A stretch of DNA of 64,000 nucleotides, taken from assembly GCF_000369065.1 (NCBI RefSeq), contig NZ_KB849803.1:1-64000 (forward strand), read 5' to 3'. The notes below the pieces were generated by a model that was given only the letters and a program-made list of their open reading frames with translations, did no database searches and was not told where the DNA came from. A program made the translations under genes and the position numbers. This document shows, one piece after another, positions 27,875-36,939 of the stretch (position 1 is the first letter of the stretch; each line of letters starts with the position of its first letter). The DNA is from Acinetobacter haemolyticus CIP 64.3 = MTCC 9819 (lineage in GTDB: Bacteria; Pseudomonadota; Gammaproteobacteria; Pseudomonadales; Moraxellaceae).

Positions 27875-29329
27875 ATGAACAGTCAAACAAAAACAACCGC
27901 AATGACACCTCATGTTGACGTGCAACGATTACATGATTTGCTTGAGCAACAAAAAGTAGCTTACCAACGCCATCCTGTACCAAGCGCAAAAGAACGTATT
28001 GAACGCTTGGCTCGATTAAAAAACATCTTGGTAAAATATCAAGATCAATTTGCGGATGCAATTAGTCAAGATTATGGCAATCGTGCCGTTATGGAAACCA
28101 AAATTGGTGAAGTTCTAACTTGTTTAGAACATATTAAGTACTATAGCAAGAACTTAACCGAGTGGATGAAGCCCTCTAAACGCCATATCAGCATGTTACA
28201 TCAACCCGCAAAAGGTTGGGTACAGTATCAACCACTCGGTGTAATCGGAATTATTGCACCGTGGAACTATCCACTATTGCTTTCGGTTGGACCACTAATC
28301 TGTGCATTGGCTGCGGGTAACCACGCCATGATCAAAATCTCAAGTGCCTCATCTAATTTTGGATATGTACTTGAAAATGCACTTTCAGAAGCATTCCCTC
28401 AAGAACTTGTCGCAGTTGTAAACGGCGGCGGTAAAATCTCTGATGCGTTTAGTCATTTACCATTCGACAAAATGATTTTCACTGGCTCAACCTCTGTCGG
28501 AAAAACAGTGATGGCTGCTGCTTCTCAAAATCTCGTACCTGTGATCTTGGAACTCGGTGGTAAATCACCTGCGCTTGTACATTCTTCCATGAATATTCGC
28601 GATGTGGCACAACGTGTTGCTGTTGGTAAATTGTGGAATGCAGGTCAAACCTGTGTCGCACCTGATTATATGTTCCTTCCTAAAGGAAAAACTCAAGAGT
28701 TCACCAAACATTATCAAGACTTTGTGAATAGCATGTATCCAACACTTGCTGATAACAAAGACTTCACCTCGATTGTGAACGATAAGCAATACAATCGCCT
28801 CCAAGGCTATCTTGAAGATGCTCATAAGCAAGGTGCAACCATTGTTGAATTAAACAATAACAATGAATCTCTCACTGAAGCACGTAAAATTGCACCGACA
28901 TTAGTCACAGGTGTAACAACTGACATGGAAATCATGAAGAATGAGATCTTTGGTCCAATTCTTCCGATTTTAGAATATGAGCAAATTGAAGATGCACTGC
29001 AATTTATCAATAGCCGCCCTCGCCCGCTCGCATTCTATTATTTTGATGTCGATAGCGCTCGTGCTGAATATATTGCGGGTCGTACCCATTCTGGACATTT
29101 CGGGATCAACCAAGTCTTAACTCATGTTGCTCAGGATGACTTACCGTTTGGCGGTGTTGGCGCATCAGGTATGGGTAAATATCATGGTAAAGAAGGCTTC
29201 TTTAGCTTCTCTCATGAACGCTCAATGATGTCAAATCCAGTCAGCCCTAAACTTTATAGTCTGAAATTTATTTTACCTCCGTACAATAAAGCAGCACACA
29301 AACTGCTTTTGAAAACACTATTCCGTTAA
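27875..29329 (+). CDS. Coniferyl aldehyde dehydrogenase family protein
   Basis: NAD(P)-dependent aldehyde dehydrogenase of 484 residues. Catalytic Cys in NAGQTCVAPDY, catalytic Glu in LELGGKSPALV, and the Rossmann-fold TGSTSVGKTVMAAA are all present. Similarity of the whole pattern (PWNYPLLLSVGPLICALAAG, and a hydrophobic C-terminus KFILPPYNKAAHKLLLKTL) is to the coniferyl/long-chain aldehyde group; the C-terminal tail may sit at the membrane. It is probably regulated by the divergent TetR gene. The substrate is not certain and may be a long-chain aldehyde. Confidence 0.87.
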   Translation: MNSQTKTTAMTPHVDVQRLHDLLEQQKVAYQRHPVPSAKERIERLARLKNILVKYQDQFADAISQDYGNRAVMETKIGEVLTCLEHIKYYSKNLTEWMKPSKRHISMLHQPAKGWVQYQPLGVIGIIAPWNYPLLLSVGPLICALAAGNHAMIKISSASSNFGYVLENALSEAFPQELVAVVNGGGKISDAFSHLPFDKMIFTGSTSVGKTVMAAASQNLVPVILELGGKSPALVHSSMNIRDVAQRVAVGKLWNAGQTCVAPDYMFLPKGKTQEFTKHYQDFVNSMYPTLADNKDFTSIVNDKQYNRLQGYLEDAHKQGATIVELNNNNESLTEARKIAPTLVTGVTTDMEIMKNEIFGPILPILEYEQIEDALQFINSRPRPLAFYYFDVDSARAEYIAGRTHSGHFGINQVLTHVAQDDLPFGGVGASGMGKYHGKEGFFSFSHERSMMSNPVSPKLYSLKFILPPYNKAAHKLLLKTLFR

Positions 29330-29338
29330 GATGATCAA

Positions 29339-29374
29339 GGCATGATCTATCACACGAGATCATGCCGAGTTTTT
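29339..29374 (+). terminator. Terminator after the aldehyde dehydrogenase gene
   Basis: A 10-bp stem GGCATGATCT/AGATCATGCC (29339-29348 with 29357-29366), 8-base loop, followed by GAGTTTTT. Confidence 0.83.
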
Positions 29375-29385
29375 ACCAAATTCGC

Positions 29386-29414
29386 TTGTCTTTTAATCGT
29401 ATTTTTGGTATAAA
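29386..29414 (+). promoter_or_regulatory. rpmB-rpmG promoter
   Basis: A -35 box TTGTCT (29386-29391), a 17-base spacer and a -10 box TATAAA (29409-29414), about 85 bases upstream of the rpmB start. The near-consensus layout fits a ribosomal protein operon. Confidence 0.65.
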
Positions 29415-29497
29415 ACGCCCCTTGAATGATTTCATCCGTTTACTTGAATGGCTAGTTGCACGAAACCGTGCTATATGAACTAGCAATGGAGTTCACC

Positions 29498-29734
29498 ATG
29501 TCTAAGGTTTGCCAAGTTACCGGCAAGCGTCCTATCGTTGGTAACAACGTATCGCACGCAAACAACAAAACCAAACGCCGGTTCGAGCCGAACCTGCACC
29601 ACCACCGTTTTTGGTTAGAAAGCGAAAAGCGTTTTGTACGTCTTCGTTTAACCACTAAAGGTATGCGTATTATTGATAAATTGGGTATCGAGAAAGTTGT
29701 TGCTGATCTCCGTGCTCAAGGTCAAAAGATCTAA
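29498..29734 (+). CDS. rpmB: 50S ribosomal protein L28
   Basis: Ribosomal protein L28, 78 residues, starting [12 protein letters not shown]. The typical [26 protein letters not shown] and [16 protein letters not shown] stretches are present. The true ATG at 29498 has a GGAG site 7 bases upstream; the frame stays open upstream but the added residues do not belong to the family. rpmG follows 12 bases later. Confidence 0.97.
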   Translation: MSKVCQVTGKRPIVGNNVSHANNKTKRRFEPNLHHHRFWLESEKRFVRLRLTTKGMRIIDKLGIEKVVADLRAQGQKI

Positions 29735-29746
29735 GGAGTCTGAACA

Positions 29747-29902
29747 ATGCGTGATAAGATTCGCCTCGTTTCTACAGCTGGTACAGGTTATTTCTATACC
29801 ACTACTAAGAACAAACGTACTATGCCGGAAAAAATGGAAATCAAAAAATTTGATCCAAAAATCCGTCAACACGTAATCTTCAAAGAAGCTAAAATTAAAT
29901 AA
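29747..29902 (+). CDS. rpmG: 50S ribosomal protein L33
   Basis: Ribosomal protein L33, 51 residues: [18 protein letters not shown] at the start and [19 protein letters not shown] at the end. The AAGGAG ribosome site lies 9 bases upstream. It contains no Cys at all, so it is the zinc-free (C-minus) form of L33. It forms an operon with rpmB and ends before a strong terminator. Confidence 0.96.
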   Translation: MRDKIRLVSTAGTGYFYTTTKNKRTMPEKMEIKKFDPKIRQHVIFKEAKIK

Positions 29903-29914
29903 TTTTAGTTCTTT

Positions 29915-29947
29915 AAAAAAACGACTTCTATTGAAGTCGTTTTTTTT
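29915..29947 (+). terminator. Terminator after rpmG
   Basis: A 14-bp stem (29915-29928 with 29933-29946) including ACGACTTC/GAAGTCGT, loop TATT, with an A-run before and eight T at the end. Confidence 0.92.
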
Positions 29948-30150
29948 GCTTAACATTTCTACTCTGCATCTATTGCTATGAAACTCAGAATACCGCTCAA
30001 AGTTAGAGAAAATTTACATAATTTTTTTTGATAATTAAAAAAATTGACATCAACAAATCCGATTTTACTTGTTACAATTTATTCGAAATTTTCTTGGCAT
30101 GTTTTATGCTCATTTATTTATACCTTAACCGCAATGATTAAGGAGCAACA

Positions 30151-31866
30151 ATGCCACATGACGTTGGTTTAATTATATTACTTGCTGCTGGTTTTGGTTT
30201 GGCGCTGGTTTTTGGCTTTATCGCAGCACGTTTACGCCTACCTCCTTTAATTGGTTATCTTATTGCCGGGATTATTATTAGCCCGAACACCCCAGGCTTT
30301 GTGGGTGATATGAAACTCGCAAATCAACTCGCCGAACTTGGAGTGATGTTTCTCATGTTCGGCGTGGGCATGCATTTCTCGATCAATGACTTATTACAAG
30401 TTCGCCGAATTGCTTTACCTGGTGCAATTTTACAGATCACTGTAGCCACCTTGCTTGGTATTGGTGTGTCTATGTACTGGGGCTGGGACTTTGGAGCTGC
30501 ACTCATTTTTGGTCTCAGCTTATCGTGTGCGAGCACTGTCGTTCTACTTAAAGCCCTAGGAGATCGAGGTTTACTCGACTCGGTCAACGGCAAAATTGCC
30601 GTGGGTTGGCTTTTGGTCGAAGACCTGGTTATGGTTTTAGCTTTGGTACTACTACCTGCTGTTGCTGTATTACTCGGTGGGCAAGCCCTGCATGGCACAA
30701 ATCCTGAACAGAGTATCTGGGTCACAATTGGCTTAACACTTTTAAAAGTAACGGGCTTTATCGCTTTCATGCTGATTGTAGGTAAGCGCGTTGTACCCAT
30801 GATCATGCAGTTTGTTGCTCGTCTTGGCTCACGTGAGTTATTTACCCTAACGGTTGTGGCTGCCGCAGTTTCGATTGCTTATGGCTCTTATGCGGTATTT
30901 GGTGTCTCTATGGCACTGGGTGCTTTCTTTGCGGGTATGGTGGTCAAAGAGTCAGACTTTAGTCATCGTGCTGAAGAGGAAACACTTCCTCTTCGTGAAA
31001 TCTTTGCCATTTTGTTCTTTGTTTCGGTCGGGATGCTATTCGACCCAAGCATCTTGCTCAAAGAACCACATCATATTCTCGCAGTTGTTGCGATCATTAT
31101 GATTGGTAAAACGCTTGCAGCGATTGCTCTGGTTTTGTTTTTCCGTTATCCCCTCAATACAGCTTTAACAGTCGGTGCAAGTCTCGCACAAATTGGCGAA
31201 TTCTCATTTATTTTAGCAACCATGGGGGTCGCACTAGGATTACTTACGCTCGAAGCACAAAATCTTATTTTAGCGGGAGCTTTGTTCTCGATCACATTAA
31301 ACTCTTTTGTGTTCTCAGCAATTGAACCGACACAACGCTGGATTCGTCAACGTTCGCATTTAGCACGCTTGTTAGAGCGTAGTGGTGACCCGCTTGCCAT
31401 GCTTCCAGATGAAGTAGATCAAGAGTATTTACGTGATCAGGTCGTGATTATCGGCTATGGCGGTGTTGGACGTCGTATTACGGAGAATCTCATCGCACAA
31501 GATATCAAAGTTGTGATCGCAGAGGAAAACCGAGAAATAGTAGAAAAGCTAAGAGCTGAAGGTGTTGCTGCGGTTAGTGGTGAGGCAACCGAACCAAATG
31601 TATTAATTCAAGCACACATACATCATGCTCGTTTGTTGGTGATCTCACCAATGGATATCTTAGATATTCATCGCATCGTCGATATTTCTAAAAAGCTTAA
31701 TCCGAAAATTCAAGTTCTCATCTGTGCTGAAAGTAAAGAGGAAGCAGCCGTTATTCGAGAGGAAAATATTGGTGAGGTGTTCTATGCTAAAGAAGAAATG
31801 GCAAAGAATATGAGCCACCATATTCTCAATCAAATCGAACTTGCCCATCACCCTGTTGGACATTAA
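30151..31866 (+). CDS. ybaL: Cation:proton antiporter, CPA2 family (YbaL-like)
   Basis: A 571-residue inner-membrane protein: about 12 membrane helices (Na/H-exchanger domain, 1-390) followed by a cytosolic TrkA-N/RCK domain (about 430-550) with the NAD-binding motif VVIIGYGGVGRRI. It probably exchanges K+ or Na+ for protons. The N-terminal pattern (GYLIAGIIISPNTPGFVGD, ELGVMFLMFGVGMHFS) is closest in memory to E. coli YbaL rather than KefB or KefC. No glutathione-binding accessory protein gene is next to it. Single gene with a good ribosome site (AAGGAG). Confidence 0.9.
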   Translation: MPHDVGLIILLAAGFGLALVFGFIAARLRLPPLIGYLIAGIIISPNTPGFVGDMKLANQLAELGVMFLMFGVGMHFSINDLLQVRRIALPGAILQITVATLLGIGVSMYWGWDFGAALIFGLSLSCASTVVLLKALGDRGLLDSVNGKIAVGWLLVEDLVMVLALVLLPAVAVLLGGQALHGTNPEQSIWVTIGLTLLKVTGFIAFMLIVGKRVVPMIMQFVARLGSRELFTLTVVAAAVSIAYGSYAVFGVSMALGAFFAGMVVKESDFSHRAEEETLPLREIFAILFFVSVGMLFDPSILLKEPHHILAVVAIIMIGKTLAAIALVLFFRYPLNTALTVGASLAQIGEFSFILATMGVALGLLTLEAQNLILAGALFSITLNSFVFSAIEPTQRWIRQRSHLARLLERSGDPLAMLPDEVDQEYLRDQVVIIGYGGVGRRITENLIAQDIKVVIAEENREIVEKLRAEGVAAVSGEATEPNVLIQAHIHHARLLVISPMDILDIHRIVDISKKLNPKIQVLICAESKEEAAVIREENIGEVFYAKEEMAKNMSHHILNQIELAHHPVGH

Positions 31867-31880
31867 TTCCTAAAACATAA

Positions 31881-31909
31881 AAAAGCGTACTTGAAGTACG
31901 CTTTTTTTT
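31881..31909. terminator. Bidirectional terminator after ybaL
   Basis: An 11-bp stem AAAAGCGTACT/AGTACGCTTTT with a 3-base loop (31881-31905), followed by TTTT; on the other strand also an A/T-run. It lies between convergent genes. Confidence 0.86.
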
Positions 31910-31916
31910 GCTTTGA

Positions 31917-32195
31917 TCAGCTGAAATGCTGTGGTTGTTCATCCACCACTTCAGCTTGCCATTGATTCATCTGTTTTTCCAACAGACCAAAGAGCGCCGC
32001 TTGTATCATGTGTTGTGCGACAGTAGGTGTTTGATCACCGAGTATTTGTTTCACTTCTTCGCTAAATTGAATTTTTACTAAAGGTTCATTCTCAGAACCT
32101 GCATTACGCAAAGCAAGTACACCACCTTCGAGTTGAACTAATTCGAGAACGGCTTCTTGATTACCAAATAATTCTTTTAACTGCTGCATTGACAT
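31917..32195 (-). CDS. Hypothetical protein
   Basis: A small protein of 92 residues, start at ATG 32195 with a GGAG site 7 bases upstream (an upstream in-frame ATG at 32234 lacks one). Composition: a short N-terminal helix (MQQLKELFGN), beta-like middle (VQLEGGVLALRN) and a C-terminal helix (AQHMIQAALFGLLEKQM). I do not recognise the family. It lies downstream of the DUF6586 gene with a 113-base gap on the same strand. Confidence 0.6.
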   Translation of the reverse strand: MSMQQLKELFGNQEAVLELVQLEGGVLALRNAGSENEPLVKIQFSEEVKQILGDQTPTVAQHMIQAALFGLLEKQMNQWQAEVVDEQPQHFS

Positions 32196-32308
32196 ATAAG
32201 TTCTCCATGCTTCAACCATGGTGGCAAAACACAACTGTGCTTTACTCTCTCACGTCTTATTTATATAAGTACGATGTGCATAGATTTCAAGTATCTCACT
32301 GCTAAGAC

Positions 32309-32812
32309 TTAAAACTCAACCATTTCATTACGAAAACCATCAATTAAATGGCTGAGTTCACGATGCCATTCACGCAAGATTTTTACATCGGGTAACCATG
32401 CTTGAGGGCTTTGCGTAACTTTAATAATCAGATTTGAAGAAGTCTCATTTTCAGGTTCAGGCGCAGTCGGCTCAGGGGCATATTGGCACATACGGTAAGC
32501 TCGTTTTAACTCAGCAATAAAACCATCTTTTGCTAATTGTTGTAACACCGCAACTTCAGGTGAAACTTGCCCCTTGTCAGCCATATGCTCTTCAATTGAC
32601 TTGAAAGTTGGTTGCAAATCATTCAGTCGATAATAACGTACCAATTCTTGTAAGAACGCTAAAATCGCACCATGTAAGTGAAATACAGCAGCTTCACGAT
32701 GCGCTTGCACTTGTTGAATATGTTCAGTTTGCTCTGCTTGTTGACATGCGAGTCGAGCAAAATACAGTTTTTGATTGGTCCGATCAGCATGATAACGAGC
32801 AACACGAGACAT
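32309..32812 (-). CDS. DUF6586 family protein
   Basis: A 167-residue, mostly helical cytosolic protein. The start SRVARYHADRTNQKLYFARLAC and the following EHIQQVQAHREAAVFHLHGAILAFLQELVRYY correspond, as I remember it, to DUF6586, a family in Pseudomonas and Acinetobacter without known function. A Pro/Glu-rich linker (APEPTAPEPENE) separates a C-terminal region. No membrane segment. It probably forms a small unit with the gene downstream. Confidence 0.68.
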   Translation of the reverse strand: MSRVARYHADRTNQKLYFARLACQQAEQTEHIQQVQAHREAAVFHLHGAILAFLQELVRYYRLNDLQPTFKSIEEHMADKGQVSPEVAVLQQLAKDGFIAELKRAYRMCQYAPEPTAPEPENETSSNLIIKVTQSPQAWLPDVKILREWHRELSHLIDGFRNEMVEF

Positions 32813-32930
32813 AGATAAATCCCTATTTCAAATAATTTAAAGCATGATCGATTGTAAAACGAAATATGTGAGAAACAAATAGCCGAGATTACATCAAAGA
32901 AAGACGAGGAAGTGATTCCTTACGAATAAT

Positions 32931-33176
32931 TTAAGCTTTATCGTCTGCAGCTTTCACTCGGATACCCACACCTTTGACACGTAAGGTATTTAAGCCTTTA
33001 ATCGCTTTAACAGCTTCTCTAGGGTTGGTCATTTCTACAAAGCCAAAACCTTTAGATTTCCCTGTTCCCTCATCCTTAACTACGACACAAGATTCGACTT
33101 TGCCATATTGCTTGAATAACTCAAGGACTTCTGCATCAGTCACGGAACGATCTAAATTACGAACTAAAATTTTCAT
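32931..33176 (-). CDS. RNA-binding protein, single RRM domain
   Basis: An 81-residue protein that is one RNA recognition motif. RNP2 is KILVRNL at the N-terminus and RNP1 is KGFGFVEM near residue 43-50. Such short bacterial RRM proteins bind single-stranded RNA and are often cold-induced; the target is unknown. The ATG at 33176 has an AGG site 8 bases upstream; the longer frame to 33200 has none. It lies between the helicase gene and the DUF6586 gene, all on the minus strand. Confidence 0.87.
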   Translation of the reverse strand: MKILVRNLDRSVTDAEVLELFKQYGKVESCVVVKDEGTGKSKGFGFVEMTNPREAVKAIKGLNTLRVKGVGIRVKAADDKA

Positions 33177-33239
33177 GCTAAAACCTAAAAAATGATTCAT
33201 TTTTAAAGAAATGAATCAAAATAATTGAATATGCCTAGT

Positions 33240-35219
33240 TTAATCGAGATCAATACCAAAACCTAAACTTATTGCTGAGTTACGCTGCCAATTACTTTTA
33301 TTAAATGACGATGGAACCTGACGATGAATCTGAACATCCACTAAATGTTGAGGTAAATCATTTAGAAAGTAGCTTTCTATCTTCCGTCCTAACTCATCAT
33401 ATTGATCTTGTGACCATAGATTTAAATTCTGTTTGGTCAAAATCAATTCATTTTCCGCACGTGTCAATGCCACATACAATACACGCCGTTCCTCTTCAAC
33501 ATCATCAAAATCACCTTGTGCTCTAGCGTGTGGATATTGATTTGGCGACACATGTGGGACGTAGCAGACCTTTTGCTCAGTTCCTTTCGCCGAGTGGATC
33601 GTAATCAGAGTCACCAAATCTTGATCAGGTGTTTTATCAATTTCTGAAACAGAGATTGGATCGAGGACATATTCTTCTAAAAACTCCCCGAGAGAACGAT
33701 GCTTACGTGCCAATTGTTTAACCAAATCAAAATCTTTCGTACGACGAGACCAATCTTTGTTTTTATAGTTATTCTCTAATTGTTCATTGAGCGCATCAAG
33801 CGCCAAACCAATACAGGCTTCCACATGTTGCTGTAACACATCCAACTGCATCAAGATCAAAATCGCTTGTTGTGGAACTTTACCGTGGCGTTCTAAGCGC
33901 TGACAGCGAGCCTCAATATCAGGAAGCTGAATCAACTCTTGCGCTAATTTACTTGCACCGACATCACCCACCCCATCCCATAAAGTCAAAAAGCGCATCC
34001 AAGCCAAATCATCCTGTGGATTGACACTTACCCGCAGCAAGCTCAATACATCTTTGACGTGTGCAGATTCAAGCAGTTTTACCCCGCCAATAAAGCGGTA
34101 AGGAATATTAGCTGCGATCAATGCCCCTTCCAAATAACGCCCACTAAAACCAGAACGCAGCAACACCATGTGCTCAGACCACGCAGCGCCTTGTAGATGA
34201 CGCTGATTTAAATCCTGAATGATCCAGTTCGCTTCCTCAAACTCATTACTTAAAATATGAAGTTGAGGTTTTAAGCCCTGCCCACGATAGGCTTTCAAAT
34301 GTTTATCATATTCAATCTGACTTTGATCGAGTAACCAATTGGATAAATCTAAAATGCCTTGTGTCGAACGATAATTCATTTGCAAGGTCAGCACTTCTGC
34401 ATCAGGCACACGCTCTTTAAAGTGATGAATATTTTCAAAATCCGCACCACGAAAGCCATAAATAGATTGCGCGTCATCCCCTACGCAGAATAATTTTACT
34501 TTACCGACCAAGGGCTGCAACAATGCCCATTGTAAAGGATTGGTATCTTGCATCTCATCGACCAAAAGCGCTGAGCAAAAACCTGTTACCCACGTCACCA
34601 ATTCAGGTGAATTCTGCAAATGTACCGCCACGATCGCCAAAATATCATCGTAATCAAGGAAGTTTCGCTCTCGCTTACGCTGCTCATAAGCTTTCATGAG
34701 TTCAGTAATTTGTGCTTTATATTCGCTAGCTTGTGGTAACTGCGCCACCAAAGCTTCTGATAGTTTGGTCTTAGTATTTCGTGCATACGAGTACAAATCA
34801 CACAGCTCAGCCGCTTTAGGCAGCACGTTTCCTTTATCTTTACCACGTAACAAACGAAACATCAGTAATTGATCATCTCGATCAATAATACTGAATTGTG
34901 TAAGACCAAAAGCGCGTGGATTACGACGTAATAAATACATACAAAAGGTATGAAATGTCGAAGCCCGTAAGCCCTTCGCCTGTGCACCCATATGTTGTTC
35001 AACACGCGTCACGATTTCACTCGCGGCACGACGCGTAAACGTGAGAATCTGAATCTGTTGAGCTGGTAGACCCTGATCAATTAAATACGCTGCTCTCGCC
35101 ACAATAGTTTTGGTCTTGCCACAACCTGCACCAGCTAAAACCAAACAGTTTTGAGCGGCTGTTGTTGCAGCTTGTTGCTGTTGCGAATTTAATTCATCAA
35201 TTAGCTTGGCAAGCGTCAT
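33240..35219 (-). CDS. UvrD/Rep family DNA helicase
   Basis: A 659-residue superfamily 1A helicase. Motif I (Walker A) GAGCGKT, Ia LTFTRRAASEI, II DEMQD (usual form DE.QD), III GDDAQSIYGFRGAD, IV MNYRSTQ, V TIHSAKGTE and VI YVALTRAE are present in order. It unwinds duplex DNA 3' to 5' in replication or repair. It is not full-length UvrD (about 720); it is close to Rep (about 670) in length, but I cannot decide orthology. The start is probably the ATG at 35219. Confidence 0.9.
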   Translation of the reverse strand: MTLAKLIDELNSQQQQAATTAAQNCLVLAGAGCGKTKTIVARAAYLIDQGLPAQQIQILTFTRRAASEIVTRVEQHMGAQAKGLRASTFHTFCMYLLRRNPRAFGLTQFSIIDRDDQLLMFRLLRGKDKGNVLPKAAELCDLYSYARNTKTKLSEALVAQLPQASEYKAQITELMKAYEQRKRERNFLDYDDILAIVAVHLQNSPELVTWVTGFCSALLVDEMQDTNPLQWALLQPLVGKVKLFCVGDDAQSIYGFRGADFENIHHFKERVPDAEVLTLQMNYRSTQGILDLSNWLLDQSQIEYDKHLKAYRGQGLKPQLHILSNEFEEANWIIQDLNQRHLQGAAWSEHMVLLRSGFSGRYLEGALIAANIPYRFIGGVKLLESAHVKDVLSLLRVSVNPQDDLAWMRFLTLWDGVGDVGASKLAQELIQLPDIEARCQRLERHGKVPQQAILILMQLDVLQQHVEACIGLALDALNEQLENNYKNKDWSRRTKDFDLVKQLARKHRSLGEFLEEYVLDPISVSEIDKTPDQDLVTLITIHSAKGTEQKVCYVPHVSPNQYPHARAQGDFDDVEEERRVLYVALTRAENELILTKQNLNLWSQDQYDELGRKIESYFLNDLPQHLVDVQIHRQVPSSFNKSNWQRNSAISLGFGIDLD

Positions 35220-35293
35220 AGAAATCGTCAATTAAAAATGAATTACTATTTTAGCAGACTAGAATGCTTCAATCCGCCCCACGACAAAACAAA

Positions 35294-35317
35294 AAGAGCA
35301 TGTCAATGCATGCTCTT
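35294..35317 (-). terminator. hdeD terminator
   Basis: A 9-bp stem AAGAGCATG/CATGCTCTT (35294-35302 with 35309-35317), 6-base loop; the minus strand continues with TTT GTTTT. It lies 23 bases past the HdeD stop. Confidence 0.75.
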
Positions 35318-35339
35318 AATTTTAAAATGATCGCTTCAC

Positions 35340-35909
35340 TCAGACAGCGGTTGAACTATGCGGTAATTGTTTAATCGCATTTGCAAAGGTGAGGTAATTA
35401 ATTCCTTGGAATAGGATATCAATCGCAAGAAACATACCCAATACCCAAAAAGGCGATCCTGGCAACGACAAAATCAAGATACCAGTCAACAATGTCAATA
35501 AACCCGAAAACAAAATCCAGCCCCACCCAGAAAGCGGTTTTAGGATAAATGCATTAATTAAGCGAATCATGCCTGCAATAATTAAAGCAATCGCCAACAA
35601 ATTCGTTAACACGACAGCCGTAATCACAGGTGTGGTAAAAGCAAAATAACCTGCAATTAAATACAATATTCCAAATATTGCCCATAACCATCGGGTTCCA
35701 CCTTTAAATACAATAAATGCAGCACCCAAATGCATGACACCACTTAACATCATAAGCACACCAAATAATAGAACGGCGGAAAGGGTTGCAAACGGTAAAG
35801 CAGCTAAAAGAATGAAGCCAAAGACAACCAATAAAATGCCTAATAATAAATACCATTTACGATCAGCGTGCAGCTGATTACGAATCAAATCATTACCCAC
35901 TGTTTTCAT
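35340..35909 (-). CDS. hdeD: HdeD family acid-resistance membrane protein
   Basis: A 189-residue inner-membrane protein of the HdeD/DUF308 family with six hydrophobic segments; typical stretches are WYLLLGILLVVFGFILLAALP and the repeated GGTRWLWAIFGILYLIAGYFAFTTP. In E. coli HdeD contributes to acid resistance at high cell density; the exact function is unknown. Single gene with its own terminator. Confidence 0.85.
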   Translation of the reverse strand: MKTVGNDLIRNQLHADRKWYLLLGILLVVFGFILLAALPFATLSAVLLFGVLMMLSGVMHLGAAFIVFKGGTRWLWAIFGILYLIAGYFAFTTPVITAVVLTNLLAIALIIAGMIRLINAFILKPLSGWGWILFSGLLTLLTGILILSLPGSPFWVLGMFLAIDILFQGINYLTFANAIKQLPHSSTAV

Positions 35910-36092
35910 ATTTATTTACTCTTTTATCATCAATGTTATATCTCTATATTGAGCAAATTTTCCATCAAACTCTGTATAAGGCATGTTGATAATTAATGAA
36001 AGAATGTCAGAAAAAGCAGGCTTTTATTGCATCATTTTTCTTTAAGTAAGCGTAATCCAGCAGGTATGGATAAGTCAGAACTTATCCACAAA

Positions 36093-36851
36093 TTACTTGA
36101 TCCAGCCAATTTCTTGTGCAGTCAGTGCACTGATTATGGTTTGCTCCAAACCATTCGGCATTTTACTTTTATGCTCTGATAGCGGGATTCGTCCACCCAT
36201 AATTTCAGCTTGTGTTTGTGGATATAACGGCTGCTGTTCTGGTTGTGCATATCCAATTGGGAAAAGTGGCTCTCCAGTCGCTAAATTGTATTTATCAGTT
36301 GCACCGAATCCATGAAGTAACTCATGCACAATGACCACATTATTTTGTGCAGCTTGTCTATCCGAAGCAAATAAGTTCACTGAACCAATCCGACCACGCT
36401 CTAAAGCAGTTGAATGCTTCAGTTCATTGCTTTGCTTAGGATCATGGAAGTTTAAATACAGCGTTAATGTCGGTGAACCATCAACAGATTGATGTTGTTT
36501 CCATGCATAAAAACGAAATTTTAAACTCCATAAAATATTATTCAGAAGGCTTGGTTGTGCTGGCACTTGAGGCGGTTTTTGACTCAATTGACGACCAATC
36601 TGAAGCATAAAATAACTACTTTGCCCACGATACGACTGACTATTTTTTTCCAAATAATCTTTAATCTCAGCAAAGTCACGCAATTGTAATTGCTCAATAT
36701 ACTGTTGTGTCGTCACCATCCCATCCGCATTAATCGGATGTAGCAGTAGCATGATTGGCTGATTCCAGTCTTGATTTTGATCACGATATGCATTGACTGC
36801 GACAATCAATAACACCATCAGTAAACAGACGACTCGAATATTTTTCCACAT
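36093..36851 (-). CDS. Membrane-anchored HExxHxxGxxD protein (putative metallopeptidase)
   Basis: A 252-residue protein with an N-terminal membrane anchor or uncleaved signal (IRVVCLLMVLLIVAVNA) and an extracytoplasmic domain. It contains HELLHGFGATD (His176, Glu177, His180, Asp186), the metzincin-like zinc site HExxHxxGxx(H/D), with Asp as the third ligand, and a Met-containing stretch (QAEIMGGRI) about 35 residues later that could be the Met-turn. A secreted zinc peptidase is plausible but no family name can be given. The ATG at 36851 has a GGGGGAG site close upstream. Confidence 0.72.
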   Translation of the reverse strand: MWKNIRVVCLLMVLLIVAVNAYRDQNQDWNQPIMLLLHPINADGMVTTQQYIEQLQLRDFAEIKDYLEKNSQSYRGQSSYFMLQIGRQLSQKPPQVPAQPSLLNNILWSLKFRFYAWKQHQSVDGSPTLTLYLNFHDPKQSNELKHSTALERGRIGSVNLFASDRQAAQNNVVIVHELLHGFGATDKYNLATGEPLFPIGYAQPEQQPLYPQTQAEIMGGRIPLSEHKSKMPNGLEQTIISALTAQEIGWIK

Positions 36852-36897
36852 GTACTCCCCCTTCAACTAAATCTTATCTATTTTTTATTTTGGCTAT

Positions 36898-36925
36898 AAA
36901 AAATGCTAGCGATTGCTAGCATTTT
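36898..36925 (-). terminator. topA terminator
   Basis: A 10-bp stem AAATGCTAGC/GCTAGCATTT (36901-36910 with 36915-36924), loop GATT; on the minus strand a TTTTT tract follows. It lies 15 bases past the topA stop. Confidence 0.87.
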
Positions 36926-36939
36926 GATGATCTCAGTTT

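Noticed and set aside
30324..30806. 160-codon minus-strand frame inside ybaL
   Set aside because: A shadow of the antiporter gene; Ser/Thr/Lys-rich with no domain and no start signal.
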